Assembly: GCF_000711725.1 (NCBI RefSeq)
Contig: NZ_JONP01000013.1
Coordinates: 62,001 to 126,000 of the forward strand
Direction of reading: 5' to 3'
Origin: Roseomonas aerilata DSM 19363
Lineage (GTDB): Bacteria > Pseudomonadota > Alphaproteobacteria > Acetobacterales > Acetobacteraceae
DNA length: 64,000 nucleotides
A model generated the notes under the pieces. It did no database searches, had not been told where the DNA came from, and was given only the letters and a program-made list of their open reading frames with translations. Below are positions 25,983-35,590 of this stretch, piece by piece (position 1 is the first letter of the stretch; each line of letters begins with the position of its first letter). Made by a program: the position numbers and the translations under genes.

Positions 25983-26993
25983 TCAGTCCACGCGCGCCCC
26001 GGAGGCGCGGACGATGGCGGGCCAGCGCGCCGCCTCGGCCCGGACGAGGGCCGCGAAGTCCGCGCGGCTGCCGGCGGCGAGTTCGAAGCCCTGGGCGCGG
26101 AGGTTGTCGCCCACCTCCGGCCGGGCCATGGCGGTGCGGGTCTCGGCGTGCAGGCGCTCGAGGATCGGCTCGGGCGTGCCGGCGGGGGCGAGCAGGCCCT
26201 GCCAGGTGACGACCTCGAAGCCGGGGAAGCCGCTCTCGGCTACGGTGGGCACCGCGGGCAGGGCCGGGCTGCGCGAGAGGCCCGTGACGGCGAGCGCGCG
26301 GATGCGACCTTCCCGGATGTGCTCGATGGCCGCGGGCAGGGTGACGAGCAGGCTGTCGATATGGCCGGCGACGAGATCGACCACGGCCGGGCCGCCGCCG
26401 CGATAGGGCACGTGGGTGGTGGTGAAGCCCAGTGCCTGGCCAAGCATGATGCCGCCGAGATGGCCGATGCTGCCGTTCCCCTGGGAGGCGAGGGTGGTGC
26501 CGCCCGCCATCTCCTGCGCCAGACGGCGGTAGCTGGCGAGGTCCCCCGCTTCGAGGCCGTTCTTCACCACCAGGACCTGGGGCGCGCGGACGAGCTCGGC
26601 GATCGGCGCGAAGTCGCGCACCGGGTCGAAGCCGATCTTCGCGTAGAGCGAGGGGTTGATGGTCAGCGGGTCGGAACCGACGAGGATCGTCAGCCCGTCG
26701 GGCTTGGCGCGGGCGGTCAGCTCGAAGGCGATGTTGCTGCCGGCGCCCGTGTGGTTCTCGACCACCACCGGCTGGCCGAGCGGCCCGGTAAGGGCGCGGG
26801 CCACGCTGCGCCCGAGGATATCGAGGCTGCCGCCGGGGGCGACGGGGACGATGATGCGGAGCGACCGGTCGGGCCAGGCGGGCTCCCCTCCCTGCGCCAT
26901 GGCGGGGCGGGCGGCGGCCGGTCGGGGGGAGGCGAGCGGGGTGGCGAGGGCGGCCGCGAGGGAGAGGAGGCCGCGGCGGGAGGGGGCGTGCAT
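25983..26993 (-). CDS. Tripartite tricarboxylate transporter (Bug/TctC) periplasmic binding protein
   Basis: 336-residue solute-binding protein. The N-terminus has a Tat-like signal (SRRGLLSLAAALATPLASP). The mature part carries the family start WPDRSLRIIVPVAPGGSLDILGR, NHTGAGSNIAFE, the DPLTINPSLYAKIGFDPVRDFAPIAEL block (read in parts), YRGGGPAVVDLVAGHID and the TWQGLLAPAGTPEPI region. It binds an organic acid for uptake or sensing; no membrane subunits (TctA/TctB) are nearby, which is common for Bug orphans. It diverges from an Lrp-type regulator, the likely controller. Confidence 0.9.
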   Translation of the reverse strand: MHAPSRRGLLSLAAALATPLASPRPAAARPAMAQGGEPAWPDRSLRIIVPVAPGGSLDILGRSVARALTGPLGQPVVVENHTGAGSNIAFELTARAKPDGLTILVGSDPLTINPSLYAKIGFDPVRDFAPIAELVRAPQVLVVKNGLEAGDLASYRRLAQEMAGGTTLASQGNGSIGHLGGIMLGQALGFTTTHVPYRGGGPAVVDLVAGHIDSLLVTLPAAIEHIREGRIRALAVTGLSRSPALPAVPTVAESGFPGFEVVTWQGLLAPAGTPEPILERLHAETRTAMARPEVGDNLRAQGFELAAGSRADFAALVRAEAARWPAIVRASGARVD

Positions 26994-27050
26994 GGGGGTC
27001 CCAGGAGTTTTCGGGTTTGGAGGATGGTTTTCTCCCCTGCCGGCCTCGTT

Positions 27051-27073
27051 GCACAAGAAGAAGATTTTTGTGC
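27051..27073. promoter_or_regulatory. Palindrome between the binding-protein and Lrp genes
   Basis: GCACAA (27051-27056) and TTGTGC (27068-27073) with an 11-bp A/T-rich spacer sit in the 114-bp divergent gap. The size and A/T-rich centre suit an Lrp/AsnC operator. It would place autoregulation and control of the binding protein at one site. Confidence 0.45.
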
Positions 27074-27107
27074 TACTTTCAGTGTGCAGCGGAGATAGAT
27101 TTGGCAA

Positions 27108-27578
27108 ATGCCGGTTCCTGCGGAGTTGGACACAACCGATCGCGAGATCCTGCGGCTGATCCAGCGGGACGCGACCCTCTCCCTTGCCGCGATTGCGGAG
27201 GCGGTGGGGCTGACCCCCACCCCCTGCTGGAAGCGCATCCGGCGGCTGGAGCGGGCGGGCGTCATCGCCGGGCGGGTGGCGCTGCTGGATGCTGCGCTGG
27301 TTGGCCTGCCGCTTTCGGTCTTTGTCGCGCTGGAGATCGCGGACCATTCCGCAGCCTGGATCGAGGGCTTCGCCGATGCGGTCGCCGCCATGCCGGAAGT
27401 GCTGGAGTGCTGGCGGATGGGCGGCGACGTGGACTACCTGCTGCGCGTCGCGGTGGCCGACATGCCCGCCTACGACGCCTTCTACCGCCGCCTGACCGCG
27501 ACCGTACCGGGCCTGCGCAACGTTACCAGCCGCTTTGCGATGGAGCGGGTAAAGGGGACCACCACCCTGCCGATCTGA
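27108..27578 (+). CDS. Lrp/AsnC-family transcriptional regulator
   Basis: 156 residues: an N-terminal winged HTH (LDTTDREILRLIQRDATLSLAAIAEAVGLTPTPCWKRIRRLERAGVI, read in parts) and a C-terminal RAM ligand-binding domain (LECWRMGGDVDYLLRVAVADMPAYDAF). These proteins sense amino acids or related small molecules. It diverges from the Bug binding protein across a palindrome at 27051-27073. Its target and ligand are inferred from position only. Confidence 0.93.
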   Translation: MPVPAELDTTDREILRLIQRDATLSLAAIAEAVGLTPTPCWKRIRRLERAGVIAGRVALLDAALVGLPLSVFVALEIADHSAAWIEGFADAVAAMPEVLECWRMGGDVDYLLRVAVADMPAYDAFYRRLTATVPGLRNVTSRFAMERVKGTTTLPI

Positions 27579-27784
27579 CCCCTGCACCGGCGTCGGGCCC
27601 TGGCCATCCCCCTTGGGTCGGTCGGCCGAGGTTGATCCTTGCTTCGGTAGTGCCTCAAGGGATAGTGAACGCCTGTTGGCGCAACCGGGTAAGCGGGCCC
27701 GGGCCGGCATCTAACGTCACGTCGCGGGCCGATGTGCCTTCCGAACCGCTGCGGAATGCGCCGGCTCCCCTGAGCGAGGGTTGA

Positions 27785-29770
27785 ATGGCGCATCTGGACC
27801 AGCCCATCACCGCCGAGGATGTCGAGTGGGTCTTCCGGGCCATTCTCAACCGGCCGGTGAACAACGACGAGTGGAAGGCGAAGATCGTCGGCAGCGGCGT
27901 GAAGATCGGCGACTTCATGACGAGCGTCCGCCGCTCGCCCGAGCTGGTGGCGCGGGTGATCCGGGAGGCGGGGGCCACCCTGCCCTCGCCGCAGCGAATC
28001 GAGGACCAGGCGTTCCGCCTGCCCGGCCACCTCTCCATCACTCCCGCGCGGCCGGCCCGGTTCCTGCTCATCGGCTCCTGCCTCATGGACAGCTGGCCGG
28101 GGGTCATCACGGCGGCCGAGCCGGGGGTGTCGATCAGCCGGATCACCTTCAACAACGCCGCCCCCCTGCCGCCCATGACGACGGCCGAGGCGAAGACCTA
28201 CGACTTCCAGATCCTGCAGATCCCCGTTCGCTCCGTGCTGCCGGAGGTGGGGCTGATGTCGATCAAGGGCGGTGACCTGGCCGGCTACCAGGCGCTGTTC
28301 GACCAGGCCTGCCGGCAGATGAAGGCGAATCTCGAAGCGATCGCGGCTTACAATACCCGCTACGGCATCCCCTCCTACCTGCTGAGCTTCTACACGCCCA
28401 TGCAGAACCCGCTCGGCCGGGCGCAGAAGCGCTACTGCCTCAGCAACATGGTCTACTTCATCGAGGAGCTGAACCGGCGCCTCTACGAGGAGGCGGCGCG
28501 GTTCCGCAACCTGACGGTGATCGACTCGGACGGGATCATCGACACCTTCGGGAAAAAGTACTTCCAGGACGACTTCATCTCGCACTTCACCCACGGCTCG
28601 ATCGCGACGGGGCTCGACATGCCCGGCGACCAGGGACGGCTGGAGCCGATCGGTAACGTGGATGAACTCTACGCGCCGCAGGTCGGGCGCGTCATTCTCT
28701 CCTTCTACCGGGAGGCGTTGGCGCTGCGGAAGGCGGAGCAGCAGAACGACGCGGTGAAGCTCGTCATCTTCGACCTCGACGACACGCTCTGGCGCGGCGT
28801 GGCGGCGGAGGCCGACGATCACGGCGGGGAACTCGTCGAGGGCTGGCCGCTCGGCGTGCTTGAGGCGGCGAGCTACCTCTGGCGGCGCGGCATCCTGCTC
28901 GCGATCGTCAGCAAGAACGACGAGGCGACGGCGCGGTCGATCTGGAAGAAGGCCTACCGGGGCCGCTTCCCGCTCGAGAACTTCGCCTCCGTCAAGATCA
29001 ACTGGCAGCCCAAGGCGGAGAACATCGCGGCGATCCTGGCTGAGGTAAACCTGCTGCCCGATTCCGTTCTCTTCGTGGACGACAACCCCGTGGAGCGCGC
29101 GGCGATCCGCGAGGCCTTCCCGGGCATCCGCACGATGGACGCCCCATTGGCCGAGTGGCGGCGCATCCTTCTCTGGGCGCCCGAGCTGCAGCGAGCCGTG
29201 ATCACCGACGAGGCGGTGGCCCGCACCGAGATGATCAAGGCGCAGATCGAGCGCGAGGCGGTGCGCTCGGAGATGAGCCACGAGGAGTTCCTCGCCTCGC
29301 TGGGCATCGAGATCGTGCCGCATGTGGTGCGGGACGGCGCGGACAAGCGCTTCCAGCGCTGCTTCGAGCTGCTGAACAAGACGAACCAGTTCAACACCAC
29401 CGGCCGCCGCTGGGCGCCGGCCGAGATGGAGGCGCTCTTCGCCGAGGGGGGGTGCCTCATCGCGCTCGACGTCTCCGACAAGTTCACGAGCTACGGCATC
29501 ACCGGCGTGGTGATCGTGCGGCGGGACACGGTGGAGCAGTTCGTCCTCAGCTGCCGGGTCTTCGGCATGGGGGTGGAGCAGGCGGCCATGGCGGTCGCGC
29601 AGCGGCACATCGGGGGCACCATGCGCGGGCTGATCCAGCCGACGGAGAAGAACAGGCTCTCCCTCGGCCTCTACGAGACGCTCGGCTTCAAGGCCGGCGA
29701 GGGCGGGGCCTGGGTGCTTCCCGAGGGCCGGCTCGAGGTTCCCGGGCATATCAGCCTCTCCGCCGCCTGA
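27785..29770 (+). CDS. FkbH-like HAD-IIIC family protein
   Basis: 661 residues. The HAD domain begins [14 protein letters not shown] with the catalytic pair at Asp330 and Asp332. It continues with [11 protein letters not shown] and [21 protein letters not shown]. The C-terminal third is GNAT-like ([35 protein letters not shown]). Before the HAD part is an SGNH-like stretch ([24 protein letters not shown]) and a DUF4214-like start ([18 protein letters not shown]). FkbH proteins load glyceryl groups onto carrier proteins, or act in surface-glycan decoration. No acyl-carrier or PKS gene is nearby, so a glycan role beside rpe and the heparinase-like gene is more likely. GAGGG precedes the ATG by 4 nt. 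Confidence 0.88.
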   Translation: MAHLDQPITAEDVEWVFRAILNRPVNNDEWKAKIVGSGVKIGDFMTSVRRSPELVARVIREAGATLPSPQRIEDQAFRLPGHLSITPARPARFLLIGSCLMDSWPGVITAAEPGVSISRITFNNAAPLPPMTTAEAKTYDFQILQIPVRSVLPEVGLMSIKGGDLAGYQALFDQACRQMKANLEAIAAYNTRYGIPSYLLSFYTPMQNPLGRAQKRYCLSNMVYFIEELNRRLYEEAARFRNLTVIDSDGIIDTFGKKYFQDDFISHFTHGSIATGLDMPGDQGRLEPIGNVDELYAPQVGRVILSFYREALALRKAEQQNDAVKLVIFDLDDTLWRGVAAEADDHGGELVEGWPLGVLEAASYLWRRGILLAIVSKNDEATARSIWKKAYRGRFPLENFASVKINWQPKAENIAAILAEVNLLPDSVLFVDDNPVERAAIREAFPGIRTMDAPLAEWRRILLWAPELQRAVITDEAVARTEMIKAQIEREAVRSEMSHEEFLASLGIEIVPHVVRDGADKRFQRCFELLNKTNQFNTTGRRWAPAEMEALFAEGGCLIALDVSDKFTSYGITGVVIVRRDTVEQFVLSCRVFGMGVEQAAMAVAQRHIGGTMRGLIQPTEKNRLSLGLYETLGFKAGEGGAWVLPEGRLEVPGHISLSAA

Positions 29771-29782
29771 GCGTCCGGACCC

Positions 29783-29808
29783 GGCAGGGACCCCGGCGGG
29801 GCCCTGCC
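29783..29808 (+). terminator. Possible terminator hairpin after the FkbH-like gene
   Basis: GGCAGGG and CCCTGCC arms (29783-29789, 29802-29808) with an inner CCCCGGCGGGG. No T-run follows, so it may be an attenuating or intrinsic hairpin only. Confidence 0.3.
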
Positions 29809-29897
29809 CCGTGGCCGGGGGGTTGCACCCACGGCCCGATGGTGCTTCCCGCGCGCGGTCGGTTGCCGGGGCAACCCCTCTGCCGCATAAACCCCGC

Positions 29898-30572
29898 GTG
29901 ACAAGCGCCGCTCCGCACCCCGTCCTGATCGCGCCCTCCCTCCTGGCCGCCGACTTCACCCGACTGGGCGAGGAGGTGCGGGCGGCCGAGGCCGCGGGCG
30001 CGGACTGGCTGCACCTCGACATCATGGACGGGCACTTCGTGCCCAACATCTCCTTCGGCCCGGCGCTCGTGCGCGCGCTCCGCCCGCTGACGCGCATGCC
30101 CTTCGACGTGCACCTGATGATCGCGCCCGCCGATCCCTATCTGGCCGCCTTCGCCGAGGCGGGGGCGGACCTCATCTCCCTGCATCCGGAGGCGGGGCCG
30201 CACCTGCACCGTTCCCTGCAGACCATCCGTGCGCTGGGCCGCAGGGCCGGCGTGGTCCTCAACCCCGCGACGCCGGTCGAGAGCGTCGCCCATGTGCTGG
30301 ACCTCGTGGACCTGATCCTCGTGATGGCCGTGAATCCGGGCTTCGGCGGCCAGTCCTTCCTGGAGAGCCAGTTGCCGAAGATCGAGACGCTGCGCCGGAT
30401 GATCGACGCGACCGGACGGCCCATCCACCTGCAGGTCGATGGCGGGGTGACGGCGGCCACCGCGCCGCGCTGCATCGCCGCGGGGGCGGACGTGCTGGTG
30501 GCGGGCACCGCCGTCTTCGGGGCGCCCGACCGGGCCGCCGCGGTCCTCGGCCTGAGGGGGCGCGCGGCATGA
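29898..30572 (+). CDS. rpe: Ribulose-phosphate 3-epimerase
   Basis: Interconverts ribulose-5-phosphate and xylulose-5-phosphate. 224 residues. The metal ligands and catalytic acids are in place: His39 and Asp41 in [17 protein letters not shown], His72 in FDVHLMI, and the Asp in [16 protein letters not shown] and [12 protein letters not shown] are family hallmarks. I chose GTG 29898 because family members begin 7-10 residues before [10 protein letters not shown]. It overlaps the following gene by ATGA. Confidence 0.95.
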   Translation: MTSAAPHPVLIAPSLLAADFTRLGEEVRAAEAAGADWLHLDIMDGHFVPNISFGPALVRALRPLTRMPFDVHLMIAPADPYLAAFAEAGADLISLHPEAGPHLHRSLQTIRALGRRAGVVLNPATPVESVAHVLDLVDLILVMAVNPGFGGQSFLESQLPKIETLRRMIDATGRPIHLQVDGGVTAATAPRCIAAGADVLVAGTAVFGAPDRAAAVLGLRGRAA

Positions 30573-32191
30573 GCGGCACCTGGCTTCGCGGCGCGCGCCG
30601 CACCCTTTCGGGCCTCAAGCCCATCCGCGTGCCGGACGCGCCGGCGCGCGCCTTCCGCGACCTCTGGCCCGGCGATGCCACCCGCGGGCAGCGCCTGCTG
30701 AACGGGGAGCTGGAGGTGGCCGGCACCGTTCGCCCCCTGCCCGACGATCCCCGCGCCTTCGGCCCTGGCGCCGGCAGCCCTACCTGGCGTGCGGCCTTGC
30801 ACGGCTTCTCCTGGCTGCGCGACCTGCGCGCGCTGGGCACGGACGCCGCCCGCATGCACGCGCGCGACATCGCCCGCGCCTGGCTGGAGGCGCCCGGCTC
30901 CGACCCGCTGGCCTCGACCCCCGAGGTGACGGGCGCGCGGCTTTCCGCCTGGCTCGGCCACTGGGACTTCACTGCCGCCACCGCCGAGGACGGCTTCCGG
31001 CGCGCGATGATGACGCGCCTGGCCTCCGACGCCCGCATCCTCGTCGCCAGCCTGCCGGCCGAGGCACGGCACCGGGGCGCGCTGGTGGCGCTGAAGGGTG
31101 CGCTGGCGGCGGCCGTCGCGCTCGAGGAGGAGCCCTGGCTCACCCGCTGCCTCAAGCTGCTGCCGGCCGAGATCGATCGCCAGATCCTGCCGGACGGCGC
31201 GCATGTGGAGCGCAGCCCCGGCATCCTGCTGCTGGCGCTGCAGGATCTGATCGAGATCCGCAACCTGCTGCACGGCGCCGGCATCGAGGCGCCGCCGCAC
31301 CTCGCCCACGCGCTGGACCGCGCGGCGCCGGCGCTGCGCCTGTTCCGCCACGGCGACGGCGGGCTCGCCGCCTTCAACGGCACGCGGGAGGAGGCGGCGA
31401 GCCTGCTCGACCTCGTGCTGACCCAGGCACAGGCGCGCGGGCGCGCGCCGCTGATCCTCGGCGATGCCGGCTTCCAGCGGCTCCAGGCCGGGCGCACCCT
31501 GGTGATCACCGATTGCGGGGCGCCGCCGCCCAAGGGCGGCGCGCCCGGACCGGGTGGGCTGGCGCGCGGCGCGGACCGGCACCACCACGCCGGCACCCTC
31601 TCCTTCGAGATGTCGATCGGCCGGGACCGGATGATCGTGAACTGCGGCGCGGCCCCCGCGGCCGAGGGCGCCTGGCGGGACGCGATGCGCGCGACCGCCG
31701 CGCACTCGACCCTGACGCTCGCCGACACTAACAGCAGCGAGCTGACCGAGGACGGCCTCGGCCGCCGCCCCGAGAACGTGGAGGCCGAGCGCCACGAGGC
31801 GAGCGGGGCGCAGTGGCTGGAGGCGACGCATGACGGCTGGAAGCGCGGCTTCAACGCCCTCCACCGCCGCCGCCTCTACCTCGCGGAATCCGGCGACGAC
31901 CTGCGCGGCGAGGACCTGGTGGAGGGCGAGAACGTGCCCGCCTTCACCGTGCGCTTCCACCTCCACCACGCGGTCAACGCCACCCTCCATGAGGACGGCG
32001 CCTCCGTGCTGCTGCGCCTTCCCTCCGGCTCCGCCTGGCGCCTGCGCGCGCGGGGCGGGCAGGTCTCGGTGGAGGACAGCGTGCAGCTCTTCGGGGAACC
32101 GCGGCAGACCAAGCAGGTGGTGGTCGCGGCGGAAGCGGGCGCTGGCGGGATCCAGTGGGCGATCGGGCGAGTGGCGGCGGGCGAGGGCTGA
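30569..32191 (+). CDS. Heparinase II/III family protein
   Basis: 540 residues. The N-terminal half is an (alpha/alpha) toroid ([44 protein letters not shown]), followed by the heparinase II/III beta-sandwich ([57 protein letters not shown]). No signal peptide is visible, so the alphaproteobacterial form is probably cytoplasmic or periplasmic by another route. The rpe-heparinase pairing with ATGA overlap is common in Rhodospirillales. It is predicted to cleave uronic-acid polysaccharide; the substrate is unknown. Repeat copy E follows. Confidence 0.9.
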   Translation: MSGTWLRGARRTLSGLKPIRVPDAPARAFRDLWPGDATRGQRLLNGELEVAGTVRPLPDDPRAFGPGAGSPTWRAALHGFSWLRDLRALGTDAARMHARDIARAWLEAPGSDPLASTPEVTGARLSAWLGHWDFTAATAEDGFRRAMMTRLASDARILVASLPAEARHRGALVALKGALAAAVALEEEPWLTRCLKLLPAEIDRQILPDGAHVERSPGILLLALQDLIEIRNLLHGAGIEAPPHLAHALDRAAPALRLFRHGDGGLAAFNGTREEAASLLDLVLTQAQARGRAPLILGDAGFQRLQAGRTLVITDCGAPPPKGGAPGPGGLARGADRHHHAGTLSFEMSIGRDRMIVNCGAAPAAEGAWRDAMRATAAHSTLTLADTNSSELTEDGLGRRPENVEAERHEASGAQWLEATHDGWKRGFNALHRRRLYLAESGDDLRGEDLVEGENVPAFTVRFHLHHAVNATLHEDGASVLLRLPSGSAWRLRARGGQVSVEDSVQLFGEPRQTKQVVVAAEAGAGGIQWAIGRVAAGEG

Positions 32192-32195
32192 CTTC

Positions 32196-32410
32196 GGGCG
32201 TCGCCGGTGACGCTGGGGGAGAGAATGAATTCTCTCCCCCAGACCCCCACTCATCTTTTTCTTCAAGTCGGAGATGCTTTGCGGCCGGTGCGCCTCGGGT
32301 CGTGGACCCGAGGCGACGACACGTGAAGGAAGGTTCCGCGCCAGCCAGACGGGGATCCAAGGGCCTCAGGCCCTTGGCGGGAGAGGTTCGGAGAGGGCAG
32401 CGCCCTCTCC
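32196..32410 (+). repeat. Four-hairpin 3'-UTR repeat, copy E (full length, overlaps RND pump 3' end)
   Basis: H1 at 32213-32242 has a variant but fully paired stem (CTGGGGGAGAGAA/TTCTCTCCCCCAG, loop TGAA). TCATCTTTTTCTTC follows. H2 is at 32291-32315, H3 at 32357-32377 and H4 at 32390-32410. The spacer carries CCGCGCCAGCCAGACGGGG. H3-H4 supply the final codons and the TGA stop (32366-32368) of the convergent pump gene. Confidence 0.9.
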
Positions 32411-35400
32411 GTGGGCCACCGCCGCCCCCCGCTCCCGCCGCGCGAGGGCCCGCGCCACCACGTAGAAGACGGGCGTGAAGATGAGCCCGAAGGCGGTGAC
32501 GCCGAGCATGCCCGCGAAGACGGCCACGCCGAGGCTCTGCCGCATCTCCGCGCCCGCGCCGGTGGCGACGGCGAGTGGCAGCACGCCGAGGATGAAGGCG
32601 AGGGAGGTCATGAGGATCGGCCGCAAGCGGGTGCGGGCCGCGGCCTCGGCGGCCTCCCAGCGGGTCATGCCCTCCTGCTCGGCATGGCGGGCGAATTCGA
32701 CGATGAGGATCGCGTTCTTCGCCGCCAGGCCGATCAGCACCACGAGGCCGACCTGCACGAGCACGTTGTTGTCGAGCCCGCGCCAGACCACGCCGGTGAG
32801 GGCGGCCAGCACGGACATCGGTGCGATGAGCACCACCGCCAGCGGCAGCAGCCAGCTCTCGTAGAGGGCGGCGAGCAGCAGGATGACGAAGACCACCGCC
32901 AGGCCGAAGGCGATGGGGGCGGTGTTGCCCTGGGTGGTTTCCTGCAGCGCAATCTCCGTCCACTCGTAGCCGAAGCCGGGCGGCAGTTCCTCGCGCAGCA
33001 GGGCCTCCATGGCCGCGATCGCCTGGCCGGTGGAGATGCCGGGCTTGCCCGCGCCCTGCACCTCGGCCGCGGGGTAGAGGTTGTAGCGGGGCACGCGGTA
33101 GGCAGCGCTGTCGGGCTCGAGCGACGCGAGCGCGCCGATCGGCACCATCGCGCCGTCCTGGTTGCGGGTACGGAGCAGGGCGACGTCGCGCGGGGTGAGG
33201 CGCTGCGTCTCCTCGGCCTGGGCGGTGACGCGGTAGGTGCGGCCGAGGATGTTGAAGTCGTTCACGAAGGCCGAGCCGAGATAGACCGACAGCGCCTCCG
33301 ACACGCGCGACAGCGGCACGCCGAGCATCTCCGCCTTGCTGCGGTCCACCTCGGCGCGCAGCGTCGGCGTCTTGGTGTTGAACAGGGTGAAGGCCATGGC
33401 GATCTCGGGCCGCTGATTGGCAGCGGCGACGATGCGGTTCGTCACCTCCTCCAGCGCGCGGGAGCCGCGGTCGCCACGGTCCTGGATGTAGAGCTTGAAG
33501 CCGCCGCCGGTGCCGATGCCGGGCACGGAGGGCGGGGGGATGACGAGGGCCAGCGCGTCCCGCTGCCCCATCAGCCGCGCCTGCACGGCCGCGGTGATGC
33601 CGGGAAAGGTGAGGTGCTCCGCCTCGCGCTCCTCGAAGGACTTGAGGGTGAGGAAGATCACGCCTGAATTGGGCGCGTTGGTGAAGGTGGCGCCGTCGAA
33701 GCCGGTGAAGGCGACGGCGTGGGCGACACCGGGGATCTCCAGCACGTCCTTCGCCGCCTGGCGCACCACGGCGTCGGTGCGCGAGAGGGCGGCGCCCGGC
33801 GGCAGCTGGAAGGCGGCGATGAGGTAGCCGCGGTCGAGCGGCGGGATCAGCCCCGTGGGGGTCTTGCCCACCGTGTAGCCGGTGAAGGCGAGCAGCCCCG
33901 CGTAGAGGATGAGCAGCACGGCCGAGAGCCGCACGAGCCGCCGCGTCACCCCGCTGTAGCCGATCGACAGCAGGTCGAAGAGGCGGTTGAAGCCGCGGAA
34001 GAAGAGGCCGAAGGGCGCTCCGAGCACGGCCCGCCAGCCGGTCGCGCGCGCGTGGCCGTGCGGCCGCAGCAGCAGGGCCGCGAGCGCGGGGGAGAGGGTG
34101 AGGGAGACGAGGGCCGAGAGAAGCGTTGCCACCGCGATGGTGACGGCGAACTGCCGGTAGAAGGCGCCCGAGATGCCCGCGATGAAGGAGGTGGGCACGA
34201 AGACCGCGCAGAGCACGAGCGCGATGGCCATGAGCGCGAAGCCCACCTCGTCCATCGTGCGGCGCGTGGCGGCGACGGGGTCCATCCCCTCCGCCATGTG
34301 GCGCTCCACGTTCTCGACCACCACGATGGCGTCGTCCACCACGATGCCGATGGCGAGGATGAGGCCGAACATCGAGAGGTTGTTCAGCGAGATGCCGAGC
34401 GCCGACATGAAGGCGAGCGTGCCGATGATGGAGACGGGAATGGCCGCCAGCGGGATGATCGAGGCGCGCCAGGACTGGAGGAACAGGATCACCACCAGCA
34501 CGACGAGGATGATGGCCTCGACGAAGGTGTGCACCACCGCCTCCATCGACTGCTCGATGAACTGGGTGGTGTCGTAGACGGTGCTGTAGTCGAGGCCCGG
34601 CGGGAAGTCGCGCTTCAGCTCCTCGAGCGTCGCGCGGAGCGCGGCGGCGGTGGCCAACGCGTTGGAGCCGGGGCGCTGGAAGACCGGCATGGCGACCGCC
34701 TTGTCGGCGTCGAGATAGGCGCTGAGCGTGTAGTCCTGCGCGCCCAGTTCCACCCGCGCGAGGTCGCGCAGGCGCAGCGGCGCACCACCCTCGCCGGTCG
34801 CGACGACGATGTCGGAGAACTCCTCCACGCTGCGCAGCCGGCCCAGCGCCTGGATGTTGAGCTGGAAGGCGCCGTTGGAGGCCTCGGTCGGCGGCTGGTT
34901 GAGGCCGCCCGCGGCCACCTGCACGTTCGCGCGGCGCAGCGCCTCCAGCACCTCGCCGGGGGTGAGGCCGCGGGCGGCGACCTTGGCGGGATCGAGCCAG
35001 ATGCGCATGGCGTAGTCGCGCGCGCCGAAGACCTGCACGTCGCCCACGCCGTCGAGCCGCGCGATGCGGTCCTTCACGTTCAGCATCGCGTAGTTGGAGA
35101 TGTACTGCTCGTCCCGCGATCCGTCCGGCGAGAAGAGGTGGATCACCATCATGATGTCCGGCGAGGCCTTGCGGACGGTGATGCCGAGCCGCCGCACCTC
35201 CTCGGGCAGCCGCGCCTCGGCGACGGCCATGCGGTTCTGGACGAGCACCTGGGCCTGGTCCACGTCCACGCCCTGGCGGAAGACGACGTTGACGGAGAGC
35301 CGCCCGTCGCCCGTCGCCTGGGAGGTGACGTAGAGCATCCCCTCGACGCCGTTGATCTCCTGCTCGATGGGCGAGGCGACGGTCTCGGCAATCACGGCGG

Positions 35401-35566
35401 CGGAGGCGCCGGGATAGGTGGCGGCGATGGTGACGGTGGGCGGCGCGATCTCCGGATACTCGCTGATCGGCAGCCGGAAGCCCGAGATGGCGCCGATGAG
35501 CACGATCGCGATCGAGATCACCGAGGCGAAGACGGGCCGCGCGATGAAGAACTGGGCGAAGCGCAT
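32366..35566 (-). CDS. RND multidrug efflux pump, HAE1 (AcrB/MexF-like)
   Basis: 1066-residue inner-membrane proton-drug antiporter. MRFAQFFIARPVFASVISI begins helix 1. PTVTIAATYPGASA, SPIEQEINGVEGMLYV and the porter domains follow. The proton-relay pair is in GIVVDDAIVVVENVER. The C-terminal repeat has GLAAKNAILIVEFA. It forms an operon with the adaptor 24 bp upstream; no outer-membrane channel is in this operon. The last 14 residues (GEGAALSEPLPPRA) and the stop come from repeat copy E, so the natural tail has been replaced or extended. Confidence 0.95.
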   Translation of the reverse strand: MRFAQFFIARPVFASVISIAIVLIGAISGFRLPISEYPEIAPPTVTIAATYPGASAAVIAETVASPIEQEINGVEGMLYVTSQATGDGRLSVNVVFRQGVDVDQAQVLVQNRMAVAEARLPEEVRRLGITVRKASPDIMMVIHLFSPDGSRDEQYISNYAMLNVKDRIARLDGVGDVQVFGARDYAMRIWLDPAKVAARGLTPGEVLEALRRANVQVAAGGLNQPPTEASNGAFQLNIQALGRLRSVEEFSDIVVATGEGGAPLRLRDLARVELGAQDYTLSAYLDADKAVAMPVFQRPGSNALATAAALRATLEELKRDFPPGLDYSTVYDTTQFIEQSMEAVVHTFVEAIILVVLVVILFLQSWRASIIPLAAIPVSIIGTLAFMSALGISLNNLSMFGLILAIGIVVDDAIVVVENVERHMAEGMDPVAATRRTMDEVGFALMAIALVLCAVFVPTSFIAGISGAFYRQFAVTIAVATLLSALVSLTLSPALAALLLRPHGHARATGWRAVLGAPFGLFFRGFNRLFDLLSIGYSGVTRRLVRLSAVLLILYAGLLAFTGYTVGKTPTGLIPPLDRGYLIAAFQLPPGAALSRTDAVVRQAAKDVLEIPGVAHAVAFTGFDGATFTNAPNSGVIFLTLKSFEEREAEHLTFPGITAAVQARLMGQRDALALVIPPPSVPGIGTGGGFKLYIQDRGDRGSRALEEVTNRIVAAANQRPEIAMAFTLFNTKTPTLRAEVDRSKAEMLGVPLSRVSEALSVYLGSAFVNDFNILGRTYRVTAQAEETQRLTPRDVALLRTRNQDGAMVPIGALASLEPDSAAYRVPRYNLYPAAEVQGAGKPGISTGQAIAAMEALLREELPPGFGYEWTEIALQETTQGNTAPIAFGLAVVFVILLLAALYESWLLPLAVVLIAPMSVLAALTGVVWRGLDNNVLVQVGLVVLIGLAAKNAILIVEFARHAEQEGMTRWEAAEAAARTRLRPILMTSLAFILGVLPLAVATGAGAEMRQSLGVAVFAGMLGVTAFGLIFTPVFYVVARALARRERGAAVAHGEGAALSEPLPPRA

Positions 35567-35590
35567 GGCGGCGGTTCCTTACCGGCTTCC

